From the NCBI GenBank assembly GCA_002083615.1, contig MSXO01000027.1, positions 1 to 58,067 of the forward strand: DNA of 58,067 bases, in the 5' to 3' direction. The notes beneath the pieces were generated by a model. That model was not told the origin of the DNA and searched no databases. It saw only the letters and a program-made list of their open reading frames with translations. The position numbers were made by a program, and so were the translations under genes. Of this stretch, positions 25,522 through 34,465 are shown piece after piece. How positions within the stretch are numbered: position 1 is the first letter of the stretch; every line of letters starts with the position of its first letter. The DNA is from Proteobacteria bacterium ST_bin11. Lineage in GTDB: Bacteria > Pseudomonadota > Gammaproteobacteria > Methylococcales > Methylomonadaceae.

Positions 25522-26568
25522 TCAGCGATGCAAAAGCACCCACCAGGGTCCAATACGGGTTTCCTGCAAAGCCAATGCCTTGCGCACCGACGAAAGCGCC
25601 GCGTCGGGCGCATCCAGCGCAAACACACCGGTTACCCGCAGAGTTTTAAGCGAGGCATCGGCTAGAAATATCCGCCCGAAGCGATAGCGCTCCAACTCGC
25701 TTATCAACTCGGCTAAAGGTCTATCGTTGATCACTAGTCGGCGCTGTTGCCAAGCAGACTGATCCATGCCCACCGCCTGCGGCTGCGGTAACGGCTGGCC
25801 GGGTTCGTAGCTCAAGACCTGCCCTTCATGCACGGTCACACTATCGGCAATATTACTCGACCGGCCAACAGTGTCGACCGCCACCGCATGTTCCTGCACA
25901 CTCACCTGGGTCTGATCGGCTGCGGCTCTATACACTTCGAACACCGTACCCAGCGACCGCACCGTTAAATCGTCAGTAACCACAGCGAACGGCCGCCGGC
26001 TATCCTTGGCAACCGTAAAACGCACCTGACCGTGGTGTAAAACAATCCGCCTCACCTCGCTGCTGAACGCCACCGAAACGGCGCTATTGGTGTTCATCAG
26101 CAACCGACTGCCGTCACTCAGTTGAATGTCGCGCATTTCGCCGGTTTGGGTACGGTAGTCGCTTAAATAGTCGCTCAGCAAGCGCGCTTGTTGGGGCATG
26201 ATTAGATCGACCACCAATAGACACATCGCCGCGATGGCCAGCCCGGCAGCGAACCATGAGCGACGGCTTCTCTTAGACGGTAGGGACGCGGCTGGCCTGT
26301 TTTTAGCCGCTTGGATTCGAGCCGCGGCGTTTTGCCAAGGCACCGACTGTTGCGCTTCCCCGACTCTCGAAAGACTGCCTGCCGCGACCATGTCTCTGAA
26401 CAAGTTTTCCGCAGCCGCAAACGCCTCGCCATGCAGCGGGTCACGGCTTAACCAATCGGCAAATGCCTCGAGGTCCGCATCGGTCAAACTGTCGTCGCGC
26501 AGACAGACCAACCAAGCAATGGCCTGGTCTTGCAGACTTGAGTGAGCAGATTTGTCGGATACGGGCAT
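25522..26568 (-). CDS. FecR-type transmembrane anti-sigma/sensor protein
   Basis: A 348-aa inner-membrane regulator. The cytoplasmic N-terminus (DUF4880-like, AIAWLVCLRDDSLTDADLEA) is followed by a span near residues 108-128 (WFAAGLAIAAMCLLVVDLIM). A periplasmic FecR domain follows (IQLSDGSRLLMNTNSAVSV, VRSLGTVFEVY) with an STN-like end. It relays receptor occupancy to the sigma factor encoded 145 bases upstream. Order sigma-fecR-receptor is the classic surface-signalling arrangement. Confidence 0.93.
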   Translation of the reverse strand: MPVSDKSAHSSLQDQAIAWLVCLRDDSLTDADLEAFADWLSRDPLHGEAFAAAENLFRDMVAAGSLSRVGEAQQSVPWQNAAARIQAAKNRPAASLPSKRSRRSWFAAGLAIAAMCLLVVDLIMPQQARLLSDYLSDYRTQTGEMRDIQLSDGSRLLMNTNSAVSVAFSSEVRRIVLHHGQVRFTVAKDSRRPFAVVTDDLTVRSLGTVFEVYRAAADQTQVSVQEHAVAVDTVGRSSNIADSVTVHEGQVLSYEPGQPLPQPQAVGMDQSAWQQRRLVINDRPLAELISELERYRFGRIFLADASLKTLRVTGVFALDAPDAALSSVRKALALQETRIGPWWVLLHR

Positions 26569-26713
26569 GCAAACTCCAATTAAGCGGGGGCGCTACTTAT
26601 AAAGACGTATGAGGCGGGAAAGCGATCATACCTAGACGGGATATGCAAACAAACGCAAGGAATGGCTGACATTAGGCTAAGACGGAGTGGCGAACAAAAA
26701 GCTGGCGTTTGGT

Positions 26714-27232
26714 TCAATCCGCCAGTTGCCGCGCGCAATGCGCCATGGCTTGAGCCAACAGTTTATTGACCTGCGATTTGGAAATCCGCAAACGTTCGGC
26801 GATTTGCGTATAGGTCAGGCCATCGACGCCGTGTAATAAAAACACGCTGCGACAGGCTTGCGGCAACTCGTCCAGGGCCTGATTTAGTGTGCTTAAACGT
26901 TGTTGGCCGATCAAAACCTGTTCCGGCGGCGCGGCGTTGCCGGGAATGGATTCGGCTAGCACATCGAAATCTTCATCTGCGCCGTAACGTTCCCTGACCA
27001 TGGTTTTGCGTTGATGATCGATGGCTAAGTTGATCGCGATTCGAAACGCCATGGCCCGCGCGTTGTCCGGCGGCGTTTTCTCGGCTATTTGGCGTAAGCC
27101 CAGATAAGTATCATGGGTTAATTCAGCGGCAATGTCCGGGCATTTCAAGCGTCCGGTCAAAAAGCGCAGTAACTCATTTGCCAATGATTCGGTCCAGAAT
27201 GCGGTTGTATCGGTAATTGGCTGTGCACGCAT
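26714..27232 (-). CDS. FecI-type ECF sigma factor
   Basis: A 172-aa sigma factor with region 2 (ELTHDTYLGLRQIAE, MAFRIAINLAIDHQRK) and region 4 (LPQACRSVFLLHGVDGLTYT, then IAERLRISKSQVNKLL). The frame is open further upstream to 27490, but the ATG at 27232 gives the normal length of the family and is preferred. It probably directs transcription of the receptor and perhaps of the downstream exported proteins under FecR control. Confidence 0.9.
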   Translation of the reverse strand: MRAQPITDTTAFWTESLANELLRFLTGRLKCPDIAAELTHDTYLGLRQIAEKTPPDNARAMAFRIAINLAIDHQRKTMVRERYGADEDFDVLAESIPGNAAPPEQVLIGQQRLSTLNQALDELPQACRSVFLLHGVDGLTYTQIAERLRISKSQVNKLLAQAMAHCARQLAD

Positions 27233-27494
27233 GCGTATCAAAAATGTCCAAGGCTCTAATCGAAAACAAGGGCAGGCAATTACCGGCCCCAAAGCGTTGC
27301 AGCGCAGCCACGCGTCAGAGCTTGTGCAATAATTGAACCAAAGACGCATGTTGCTGGCAAGCCCCAGCCTTCCTGCTGCCTTGCGCTGAACATTACTTCC
27401 GAGCCACCCTAAAATGCGGCAAATAACCCGAGACATGGCCGGCAGATAACATAGTTTTACCTCATTATTAATTTGCTCAAGCCGTGTCAAGAAC

Positions 27495-27594
27495 CGTCAT
27501 CTCGGCATGGATTGCCGAGATCCAGAAGCCTCGGCTGGCAAGCCTCAAACACATCCATTTAGTCTGGATTCCGGCAATCCATGCCGGAATGACG
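27495..27594. repeat. inverted repeat with 32-bp arms
   Basis: Bases 27495-27526 (CGTCATCTCGGCATGGATTG...) and 27563-27594 are near-perfect reverse complements, 36 bases apart. Each arm also contains its own GGCATGGATTGCC-type pseudo-palindrome. It lies between the divergent sigma-factor and GH17 genes. A 17-bp fragment of the 9020-9276 repeat (TTTTATCGAGAATAGCC) follows at 27623-27639. Confidence 0.8.
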
Positions 27595-27734
27595 CTATTG
27601 AATCAGCTTTATAATCAGTGAGTTTTATCGAGAATAGCCGCTTGAATCGCCGACTTTGATTTTTAGCGCGCGCCAAGACTGTATAATCCTTGGAACTCCA
27701 CGTATTTATTCACTCAGCTTAACCACCCCCTGTC

Positions 27735-29435
27735 ATGCGCGTCGCCAAACTCCTGTTCTGCCTGGTTTTCATTGTTATTGTGCATGGCGCCATCGCCTGG
27801 AGCCTAAATCGCCCCCAAGACGCCGGTGTCGATGTGCCATCGGGCAAATTGCGCAGTTTGTCGTTCGCACCGTATCGCGAAGGCTTTAGTCCTATCGAAG
27901 AAAAGTTTCCACTGCCGGAACATATCGACGCCGACCTAGGGCTGATTGCCGATAAAACCCACACAATCCGAACTTACTCGATCCTGGGCGGCATGCAACC
28001 TACCCCGGCATTTGCGCGCAAGGCCGGCGTGGAGATGATTCAAGGCGGCTGGCTTGGTGACGGGCATGAAAGCAACAAATTGGAAATCGCCGCCTTGATC
28101 GAAGCGGTGAACGCCAATCCGGACGTGGTGAAACGCGTCTTGGTCGGCAACGAAGTTTTGCTGCGCAAAGACATGGATGTGGACAAACTGATCGGCTATA
28201 TCCGCCAGGTAAAACAAGCGGTGAAGCAACCGGTGTCGTATGCCGATGTTTGGTCGATTTATTTGAAATACCCGCAGCTCATGCAAGAGGTGGATTTCAT
28301 CACCGTACATATTCTGCCGTATTGGGAAGACGAGCCGGTGGCTATCGAACACGCGGCAGGCCATGTCGAGAAAATCGTCCAGCAAATAGAAGACAAAGCC
28401 CACAGCATGGGTCTTAACAAACCGATTCTGATCGGCGAATCCGGCTGGCCGGCCGCCGGCAGACAACGCGGTGAAGCGATACCTAGCGTGGTTAACGAAG
28501 CCCGCTTCATCCGCAGCCTGATTGAGGTAGTGAATCGGCACGGTTTGGACTACAACATCGTCGAAGCCTTTAACCAACCCTGGAAAAGCCATAACGAAGG
28601 CGTGGTCGGCGCCAATTGGGGCTTGCTGACTATCGACCGCAAACCGGTATTTCCGCTGACCGGCCCAGTTCACGAAAACCCCGATTGGCTGCTGCATTTC
28701 GCCTGGGCAACCGGCCTAGGGCTATTGCTGGTCGCCGGCTACTTTAAACAATTTTCTGCACTGTCGCTGCCTGGGTTGTTGGTGTGTTTGAGCTTGGCGC
28801 AAATATTGGGCGTTTGCCTGGTGACGCTGGCCAGTTTTATGTGGTTTACCAGTTATAGCCTCTGGCAACAGGCTTACACCGTCCTGCTTGTGATCGCCAA
28901 CAGCGTATTGAGCGCTTTGTTGCTGCAGCGCTGTAATGTAATCCTAGTCGGCCAAGCAGCGCAGTCGACATTGGCTCATCGCTTGAGAAGTGTGTATCTG
29001 TTCTTTGTGTTACTAGCGCTGTTCAAAACCTATAGCCTGGCGTTCAATGGTCGGTATCTGAGTTTCCCTGTCGAGCAATTCGCGATTCCGGCTATCGGCA
29101 TTTGCGCGTTGATCTTTTGCCTTTGTCTGGCTAAGTACCCGTTCCAAACACAGATGCCGCGTTTCGACAGCCTGTCCGGCGGCGATTTGCAAACGCCCCG
29201 CGACCGTTTGCTGGCTTATTTTTTAAGTTTTGGCATACTTGCGGTGGTAATAGGCGAAACGCACGAATTCATGGCCGCCTATGACTTTATCCAAGCGCAT
29301 CCGGGTTTTAGCGAAGGTTTGCCGGTGGCGCTAGGTTATACATTTCACAATCAACAACTCGTCCGTTGGTTGCTGTGTATACTGCTACTGTCGATCCCGT
29401 TCTGGCCCTTCCGCTCAGGCAAAGCCAAGATTTAG
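27735..29435 (+). CDS. GH17-type beta-1,3-glucanase with C-terminal membrane domain
   Basis: A 566-aa membrane protein. An N-terminal signal/anchor (residues 4-22) is followed by a glycoside hydrolase family 17 domain with the proton donor in LVGNEVLL (E140) and the nucleophile in LIGESGWPAAG (E235). Seven or so hydrophobic segments run from residue 330 to the end. Such enzymes act on beta-1,3-glucans, here probably on the periplasmic side, in glucan remodelling or synthesis. It is followed by a transglutaminase-like gene on the same strand. Confidence 0.87.
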   Translation: MRVAKLLFCLVFIVIVHGAIAWSLNRPQDAGVDVPSGKLRSLSFAPYREGFSPIEEKFPLPEHIDADLGLIADKTHTIRTYSILGGMQPTPAFARKAGVEMIQGGWLGDGHESNKLEIAALIEAVNANPDVVKRVLVGNEVLLRKDMDVDKLIGYIRQVKQAVKQPVSYADVWSIYLKYPQLMQEVDFITVHILPYWEDEPVAIEHAAGHVEKIVQQIEDKAHSMGLNKPILIGESGWPAAGRQRGEAIPSVVNEARFIRSLIEVVNRHGLDYNIVEAFNQPWKSHNEGVVGANWGLLTIDRKPVFPLTGPVHENPDWLLHFAWATGLGLLLVAGYFKQFSALSLPGLLVCLSLAQILGVCLVTLASFMWFTSYSLWQQAYTVLLVIANSVLSALLLQRCNVILVGQAAQSTLAHRLRSVYLFFVLLALFKTYSLAFNGRYLSFPVEQFAIPAIGICALIFCLCLAKYPFQTQMPRFDSLSGGDLQTPRDRLLAYFLSFGILAVVIGETHEFMAAYDFIQAHPGFSEGLPVALGYTFHNQQLVRWLLCILLLSIPFWPFRSGKAKI

Positions 29436-29536
29436 CACGTACGATTAATGTTGCTCAAGCGGCTTGTTCCGGCAACGCGCCTAGCGGCGCGTGCCCCAAG
29501 GCTGATTTTTCGGTAATCAACACAAGGACACCCCAT

Positions 29537-30334
29537 ATGTGGCTGCGCACTAGTTGCGAAATAACCTTCGATGTCACCATCGACACCCCCTTCATTTTGA
29601 TGCTGCGACCGCGAAACGGCGCTAATCAGTGGGTAGCCCGAGAGTCGTACACGTTGAATCCGACCGTGCCGGTCTTCGAGTACACCGATTACTACGGCAA
29701 CCTCTGTCAGCGCCTGATTGCGCCGCCCGGCGAATTTTCCGTGCGCACCAGCGCCGACATTCATACTAACGAGCATATCGATGTCAGCCCCGGCGCGCCG
29801 TTTACGGAAATCCAAAATTTGCCGGATAGCGTACTGACTTACCTAATTCCTACCCGCTATTGCGAATCTGATCGTTTTATAGAGCTGGCCCAGGAAATCG
29901 TCGCCGACGCCCTACCCGGTTACGACCAGGTCGCTACGTTACACACCTGGCTGCGCGAGAATATCCGTTTCAATCCAGACTCGCCGCATTTTCAACTGTC
30001 GGCAGTTGAAACCAATATGGCCGGCGAAGGCGTCTGCCGCGAACTGGCTCATCTGGGCATCGCCTTATGCCGAGCTTTATGCATTCCGGCACGAATGGTG
30101 GTGGGCTATTTGTATGGCTTACAGCCTATGGATTTTCATGCCTGGTTCGAGGCTTATGTGGACGGGCGCTGGTATACCTTCGACCCCACCCAAGCCGAGC
30201 CATGCGGCGGTCGGGTCATCGTCGCTTACGGCCACGATGCGGCGGATGTCGCAATCTTCACCCAATTCGGTCCGGCCTTGTATCCAATGCATATGGCGGC
30301 CAATGTCGAACAGCTTCCTGGCCCGCCGGATTAA
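29537..30334 (+). CDS. transglutaminase-like superfamily protein
   Basis: A 265-aa protein. The N-terminal half is a beta-rich bacterial transglutaminase N-like domain, and the C-terminal half carries the papain-like triad: C167 in GEGVCRELAHL, H201 in DFHAWFEAYV and D216 in YTFDPTQ. No signal peptide with the start at 29537 (AAGGA upstream). Longer in-frame starts overlap the GH17 gene and are rejected. Probably a protease or peptide-modifying enzyme; the substrate is unknown. Confidence 0.87.
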   Translation: MWLRTSCEITFDVTIDTPFILMLRPRNGANQWVARESYTLNPTVPVFEYTDYYGNLCQRLIAPPGEFSVRTSADIHTNEHIDVSPGAPFTEIQNLPDSVLTYLIPTRYCESDRFIELAQEIVADALPGYDQVATLHTWLRENIRFNPDSPHFQLSAVETNMAGEGVCRELAHLGIALCRALCIPARMVVGYLYGLQPMDFHAWFEAYVDGRWYTFDPTQAEPCGGRVIVAYGHDAADVAIFTQFGPALYPMHMAANVEQLPGPPD

Positions 30335-30423
30335 GTGCAACTCGCGCTGCTCACCATTACACAACAAGCAAAGGGCTGGATAACCGGTATAATGCCCATT
30401 CCGCTGTAATTAGTGCTTCATCT

Positions 30424-31734
30424 ATGAGTAATATTGTTCTGGTCGCCTGCGCCTTGTTGCTGGTATTTCTAAACGGCTTCTTTGTTGCGGTCGAGTTCAG
30501 CTTGGTTAAACTAAGGCAGACCCGAATCAAGGCAATCGAACAAACCGAAGGCTGGCGCGGTAGAATTCTCGCCAAAGTACACAAAAAACTTGACGCCTAC
30601 CTATCGGCTTGCCAACTTGGCATTACCCTGGCTTCGCTGGGCTTAGGTTGGATAGGCGAACCGGCGTTCGCCGATCTGTTAGTCCCGCTGTTTGCCAAAG
30701 CCGAAATCACCTCGCCGGAAATCATCCATAACATCTCGTTTGCCTTTGCGTTCTGCACCATCTCGTTTCTACATATCGTGGTCGGCGAACAAGCACCTAA
30801 ATCGCTGGCCATTCGCAACCCGGAAGGCATAGGCCTGTGGAGCGCCGGTCCTTTATACGCACTGTATTGGTTGATGTACCCGGCTATCTGGTTGCTAAAC
30901 GGCAGTGCCAATCTGGTGCTGCGTATCGCCGGACTCAGCGATGGTCATAATCACGATAGTCATTATTCCAACGAAGAATTGAAGCTGATTTTGCGCTCCA
31001 GCCGAGCTGGCGAAAATCTGACCAGCGATGAATGCAACGTTTTAGCCAAAGCCCTGGATTTCGGTAAGCTGGAAGTATCGGATCTAATGCGCCCCATACA
31101 TGAAATTACCGCGCTGTACCAAGGTCAATCTCAAAAACATATGCTGGAAACGGTTTACAGCAGCTGTTTCAGCCGGTACCCGTATTTCGATAGTAACGGT
31201 ATCGACGTGTTGGGCATTATCCATTTGAAGGATTTGTTCCTGGCGCAACAGCACGGCCAACAAATCGACGATTTAGAACCCTATTTACGGCCCATCCAAC
31301 ATATCTCCGCGCACATGCCGGCCCTGGAATTGTTCCGGCGCTTTACCCAAGGCTCGCCGCATTTCGCGGTCATCGGCCAGAAAGGCCACAAGCCGCACGG
31401 CTTTATCACTCTGGACAATTTGCTGTCGGCCATGGTCGGCGAAATCCGCGACGAGTTTCGGAAAACCGAAAGCGACTGGACCCGTCAAGACGACGGCAGT
31501 TTGCTGGGGAAAGGCAGCTTGCCGATTTTCTCGCTGGAGCGGATTCTGGGTATCGATGTGGAAAACGAAGAACTGGACCTGGACGACGTGGATTCGGTGG
31601 GCGGCATGATCCTGGCGCAATTGCGCGATATCCCGGAAGTCGGCGAGCGCATCGCCTTTAACGATTTTGAAATCGTCGTCAAGGAAATGAACGGCCCGCG
31701 GATTGAATGGGTGCAGGTTTATCCTAAGCATTAA
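30424..31734 (+). CDS. CNNM/CorC-type hemolysin-family membrane transporter
   Basis: A 436-aa inner-membrane protein with the DUF21/CNNM transmembrane domain (about residues 1-190; motifs FFVAVEFSLVKLRQTRI and VVGEQAPKSLAI). Two CBS domains (about 205-330) and a C-terminal CorC_HlyC domain (SVGGMILAQLRDIPEVGERI) follow. Relatives act in magnesium/cobalt homeostasis. The frame is open upstream, but the ATG at 30424 starts the first membrane helix directly and is preferred. Confidence 0.92.
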   Translation: MSNIVLVACALLLVFLNGFFVAVEFSLVKLRQTRIKAIEQTEGWRGRILAKVHKKLDAYLSACQLGITLASLGLGWIGEPAFADLLVPLFAKAEITSPEIIHNISFAFAFCTISFLHIVVGEQAPKSLAIRNPEGIGLWSAGPLYALYWLMYPAIWLLNGSANLVLRIAGLSDGHNHDSHYSNEELKLILRSSRAGENLTSDECNVLAKALDFGKLEVSDLMRPIHEITALYQGQSQKHMLETVYSSCFSRYPYFDSNGIDVLGIIHLKDLFLAQQHGQQIDDLEPYLRPIQHISAHMPALELFRRFTQGSPHFAVIGQKGHKPHGFITLDNLLSAMVGEIRDEFRKTESDWTRQDDGSLLGKGSLPIFSLERILGIDVENEELDLDDVDSVGGMILAQLRDIPEVGERIAFNDFEIVVKEMNGPRIEWVQVYPKH

Positions 31735-31875
31735 TTTCAGTAAGTCAGGGCTTTAAGATAATCGAGCTGCTATTTTGTGGTGATGTGATTCCGAAATAAT
31801 TATTGAGCCGGTCTGACCGAAGGCAGGCATTGATGACCATGTGCGATCAGTGGGCTATTTCGTCAACGGCGACTA

Positions 31876-32010
31876 TAGGCTGGGTTGAATAATAATGAAA
31901 CCCAGCTTAGAAACTGATAAGTTTTCCAATCCAACGAGCCGTTAGAACGTAAAGAAATTCTGATATTTGAAAGCTTTTGCTGGGTTTCGCGTAGCTCTAA
32001 CCAGCCTACG
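31876..32010. repeat. TAGGCTGGGTT repeat, copy 1
   Basis: Begins TAGGCTGGGTTGAATAATAA, contains CTGGGTT/AACCCAG, and ends with TTTCGCG...CCAGCCTA, so the ends can also pair. A second copy lies at 33075-33154 in the same orientation. The remainder of 31735-32117 has no supportable gene; 32040-32090 is a C/G-rich stretch with CCCCCAGACCCCC. Confidence 0.7.
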
Positions 32011-32117
32011 AGCTTGCGGGAGCAAGAGGTAGGCATCGCTCCTACATGCCCTAAAAATCGCCTGGGGGCTATCGCCCCCAGACCCCCAAAAAGAACCCAA
32101 TTACCCGAATGACCCAA

Positions 32118-32855
32118 TTACCCAGCGTGCCCGCGTCGTTTCAAGCCAAGCAATCCCACCAGTCCAGTCCCCATCAACCACACAGCACCGGGAACCGGCA
32201 CGGCGGACACTCGTCCGGGGCTGACTGCCCATGCGTAGACCTGACGGTGCTTAAAGTCGTGGTCCTGGTAGCCATTGGTGGTATCGAAGTACCACGCGAT
32301 GAAAGGATCGGTCGCGTACTCCGTGTCAGACCAGTACACATAGGCTTGCTCGTTAGTGAAGTTGGCCGTATTGGGGATAGTGTAGCCCGCTCTACCGCCT
32401 AATTCTCTGTAGAACAATTGGCCGAGTTCGTTACCGGCGGTGCCGTTATAATTAAAAATGGCATTACTGGTCGGCAAGCGCCATTGGTTGCTGCCGGCGT
32501 AGTTGATGCTGTTGAGGTAGTTGGTGAAGGCAATACCGCCCCACCAGCTTAATCGGCCAGTAGAAGTATCGAAATCGTCAACAGCACCACCAACGTCTCC
32601 GATTACTTGTAGACCCCAACTCGGGTCGCTATAGCTCGGGGTGACTATCGTAATCAGATTGACTAGATTGTTGTTGGCATCGTACAGGGTTTTGAACAGG
32701 TTGGCGTCTTGCGTCCAGGTGACGTTGCTGACGCTGCTGTAGACCACAGGTATATTGCCGACGGCGGTATAGTAAGAAGTTAAAGCAGCCTGCGCGTTGA
32801 GGGCAGTCAAGCTGAACAGCAGGCCCAGGGCCAGTTGGGGGGTTGTTAAACTCAT
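32118..32855 (-). CDS. exported DUF1566-like protein with PEP-CTERM-type tail
   Basis: A 245-aa exported protein: signal peptide to AQA and a DUF1566/Lcl-like C-terminal region (WRLPTSNAIF, YVYWSDTEYATDPFIAWYF, HRQVYAWAVSPG). The sorting tail is VPVPGAVWLMGTGLVGLLG followed by KRRG. The ATG at 32855 has GAGAAAGGA upstream; an earlier start is rejected. It stands between two direct repeats. Function unknown; the DUF1566 domain occurs in surface proteins. Confidence 0.85.
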   Translation of the reverse strand: MSLTTPQLALGLLFSLTALNAQAALTSYYTAVGNIPVVYSSVSNVTWTQDANLFKTLYDANNNLVNLITIVTPSYSDPSWGLQVIGDVGGAVDDFDTSTGRLSWWGGIAFTNYLNSINYAGSNQWRLPTSNAIFNYNGTAGNELGQLFYRELGGRAGYTIPNTANFTNEQAYVYWSDTEYATDPFIAWYFDTTNGYQDHDFKHRQVYAWAVSPGRVSAVPVPGAVWLMGTGLVGLLGLKRRGHAG

Positions 32856-33074
32856 TTTCCTTTCTCCGTGTCTAGTTAAAATTAACTTGCATGTTGGCAC
32901 TCAGATAGCTCTGCCCACCTAAAAAACGATGCGATGACCATCCCTCTGTGAATATGGTAGGCATTGCTCCGTGACACCCTAGGATCTAACGAGTGTCCTG
33001 TGCTACCTTGCCGCTTGAGTGTGATGGTTTGATGAAAACTCTTTCAACTTGAGAACGTGCGCTATCCAGGGCAG

Positions 33075-33154
33075 TAGGCTGGGTTGAATATTAATGAAAC
33101 CCAGCTTAGTTTTTTGAAAGTATTTGCCGGGTTTCGCGTTGCTTAACCCAGCCT
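33075..33154. repeat. TAGGCTGGGTT repeat, copy 2
   Basis: Second copy of the element at 31876, in the same orientation, sharing TAGGCTGGGTTGAATA, AAACCCAGCTTAG, TTTGAAAG and GGGTTTCGCGT. Flanks around it (32856-33499) show no gene; the two copies frame the 32118-32855 gene about 1.2 kb apart. Confidence 0.7.
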
Positions 33155-33461
33155 TGTATCTTAATCCCCGTCATGTTTAGCTACCGTGGCACTGAGATAG
33201 AAGCAGCTTGTACCCAAGCCTAAAGGCTCGACCTTGTGCCGTAGATCAAGCCTACAGACCTTGGCGATGTTACGCAAAACGAAACCTTCAAACCGCAAAC
33301 CGCCAAAATTCCCACTTGCGACAAAACCAAAGCTAGCGAAACCGGCCCACTCAGCCTGTTTGATTTTGAATAAACAGTACAGTTAAACCATGGTGGATTT
33401 GCGCCCGCCGCAAAACAAACCCAACAAATCGCCCTTACTTAGTGTTTACGCAATTCGCGCC

Positions 33462-33467
33462 TATAAT
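33462..33467 (+). promoter_or_regulatory. probable sigma-70 -10 element of the toxin-antitoxin pair
   Basis: A perfect TATAAT stands 32 bases before the antitoxin start codon. The -35 position (TTAGTG with 17-base spacing) is a weak match. Autoregulation by the pair is usual for such modules but no operator is evident. Confidence 0.45.
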
Positions 33468-33499
33468 GCACCTATACAATCTTCCCATGAGAAATACCC

Positions 33500-33844
33500 A
33501 TGAAAACAGTCAATGTCAGCGGTTTAAAGAATAACCCCAGTGAAGCGTTGCGGATGGCGCATGAGGATATGGTGTTGGTCATGAACAGAAACGAACCAGA
33601 CGCCTTAATGATCGGGCTCAAATCCGCCAACATCATCGGCATGCCCGGTGTGCGTAAAGCCTTGGCCACCGCATTGTTTAAAGACGGCAATTTATCCCTG
33701 GCTCGCTCGGCCAAATTAGCCGACCTGCCGTTAGCCAACTTTATCGCCCATCTCTCGCGATTGGGCATTCCGGTGATCAACCAAACGACTGAGGAGGTCC
33801 AAGAAGACATGGACACCCTGGACCAGTGGTTAAAACAGGCCTAA
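33500..33844 (+). CDS. UPF0175 family antitoxin-like protein
   Basis: A 114-aa protein. The N-terminus (MKTVNVSGLKNNPSEALRMA) looks like a prevent-host-death/Phd-type DNA-binding start, and the C-terminal half (SLARSAKLADLPLANFIAHL) is the UPF0175 helix-turn-helix segment. It stands 6 bases before a DUF3368/PIN-like gene, the usual antitoxin-first arrangement. Confidence 0.85.
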   Translation: MKTVNVSGLKNNPSEALRMAHEDMVLVMNRNEPDALMIGLKSANIIGMPGVRKALATALFKDGNLSLARSAKLADLPLANFIAHLSRLGIPVINQTTEEVQEDMDTLDQWLKQA

Positions 33845-33850
33845 CAATGC

Positions 33851-34339
33851 ATGACTCGCATAGTTGTCATTGATTCCAGTCCCTTAATCGGCCTGGCAAT
33901 TGTGGATGGCTTAGAATGGTTGCCTAAGCTGTTTAATACGGTGTTTCTGCCGGAATCCGTTAAACAGGAAGTGTTGCCCGGCAAAGCGGCGCCCGGCGAA
34001 CAAGCTATAGCTCGAGCTCTGGCTGTCGAATGGATCAAGGTATGGCCCGAGCCCATCGCACCGCAACTTGAGATCGATCTGGATACCGGCGAAACCGACT
34101 GTATCAATATCAGCTTGAGTAATCCCGATAAGGTTTTGTTGATTATGGATGAACGCGCTGGCCGTGCCGTTGCCAAGGAAAATGGTTTGCGGGTTATCGG
34201 CACTGCGGCGATTATCGGGCTTGCCAAAAAGCAAGGTTTGATCCCCTCGGCACGGGCAGTCTTCGAGGTTTTACACCGTTCTGATTTTCGGATCTTGGCC
34301 ACAGTCATCAATCACATATTGCTTAGCGTGAATGAGTAA
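33851..34339 (+). CDS. DUF3368 (PIN-like) toxin
   Basis: A 162-aa protein of the DUF3368/PIN-like group. Acidic residues expected of the PIN active site are present in VVIDSSPLIGLA (Asp), DTGETDCINIS (Glu, Asp) and LIMDERAGRAVA (Asp). PIN toxins are usually RNases. Partner of the UPF0175 gene immediately upstream. Substrate not deducible. Confidence 0.85.
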   Translation: MTRIVVIDSSPLIGLAIVDGLEWLPKLFNTVFLPESVKQEVLPGKAAPGEQAIARALAVEWIKVWPEPIAPQLEIDLDTGETDCINISLSNPDKVLLIMDERAGRAVAKENGLRVIGTAAIIGLAKKQGLIPSARAVFEVLHRSDFRILATVINHILLSVNE

Positions 34340-34465
34340 AGCCTTGGGCGATTTTGGACTACCGCGTTGAGGCCTTGCGAGTTGTTCAACAAACGCATTT
34401 CCAAACCAGGGAGCATGACTTCCCCCCTAAAACGCTCTCATATCATGCCAAAAGGAGTTTAGCCG

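Noticed and set aside
27936..28697. Long open frame opposite the GH17 gene
   Set aside because: The plus strand has intact GH17 catalytic motifs across this span; the antisense frame is a composition shadow.
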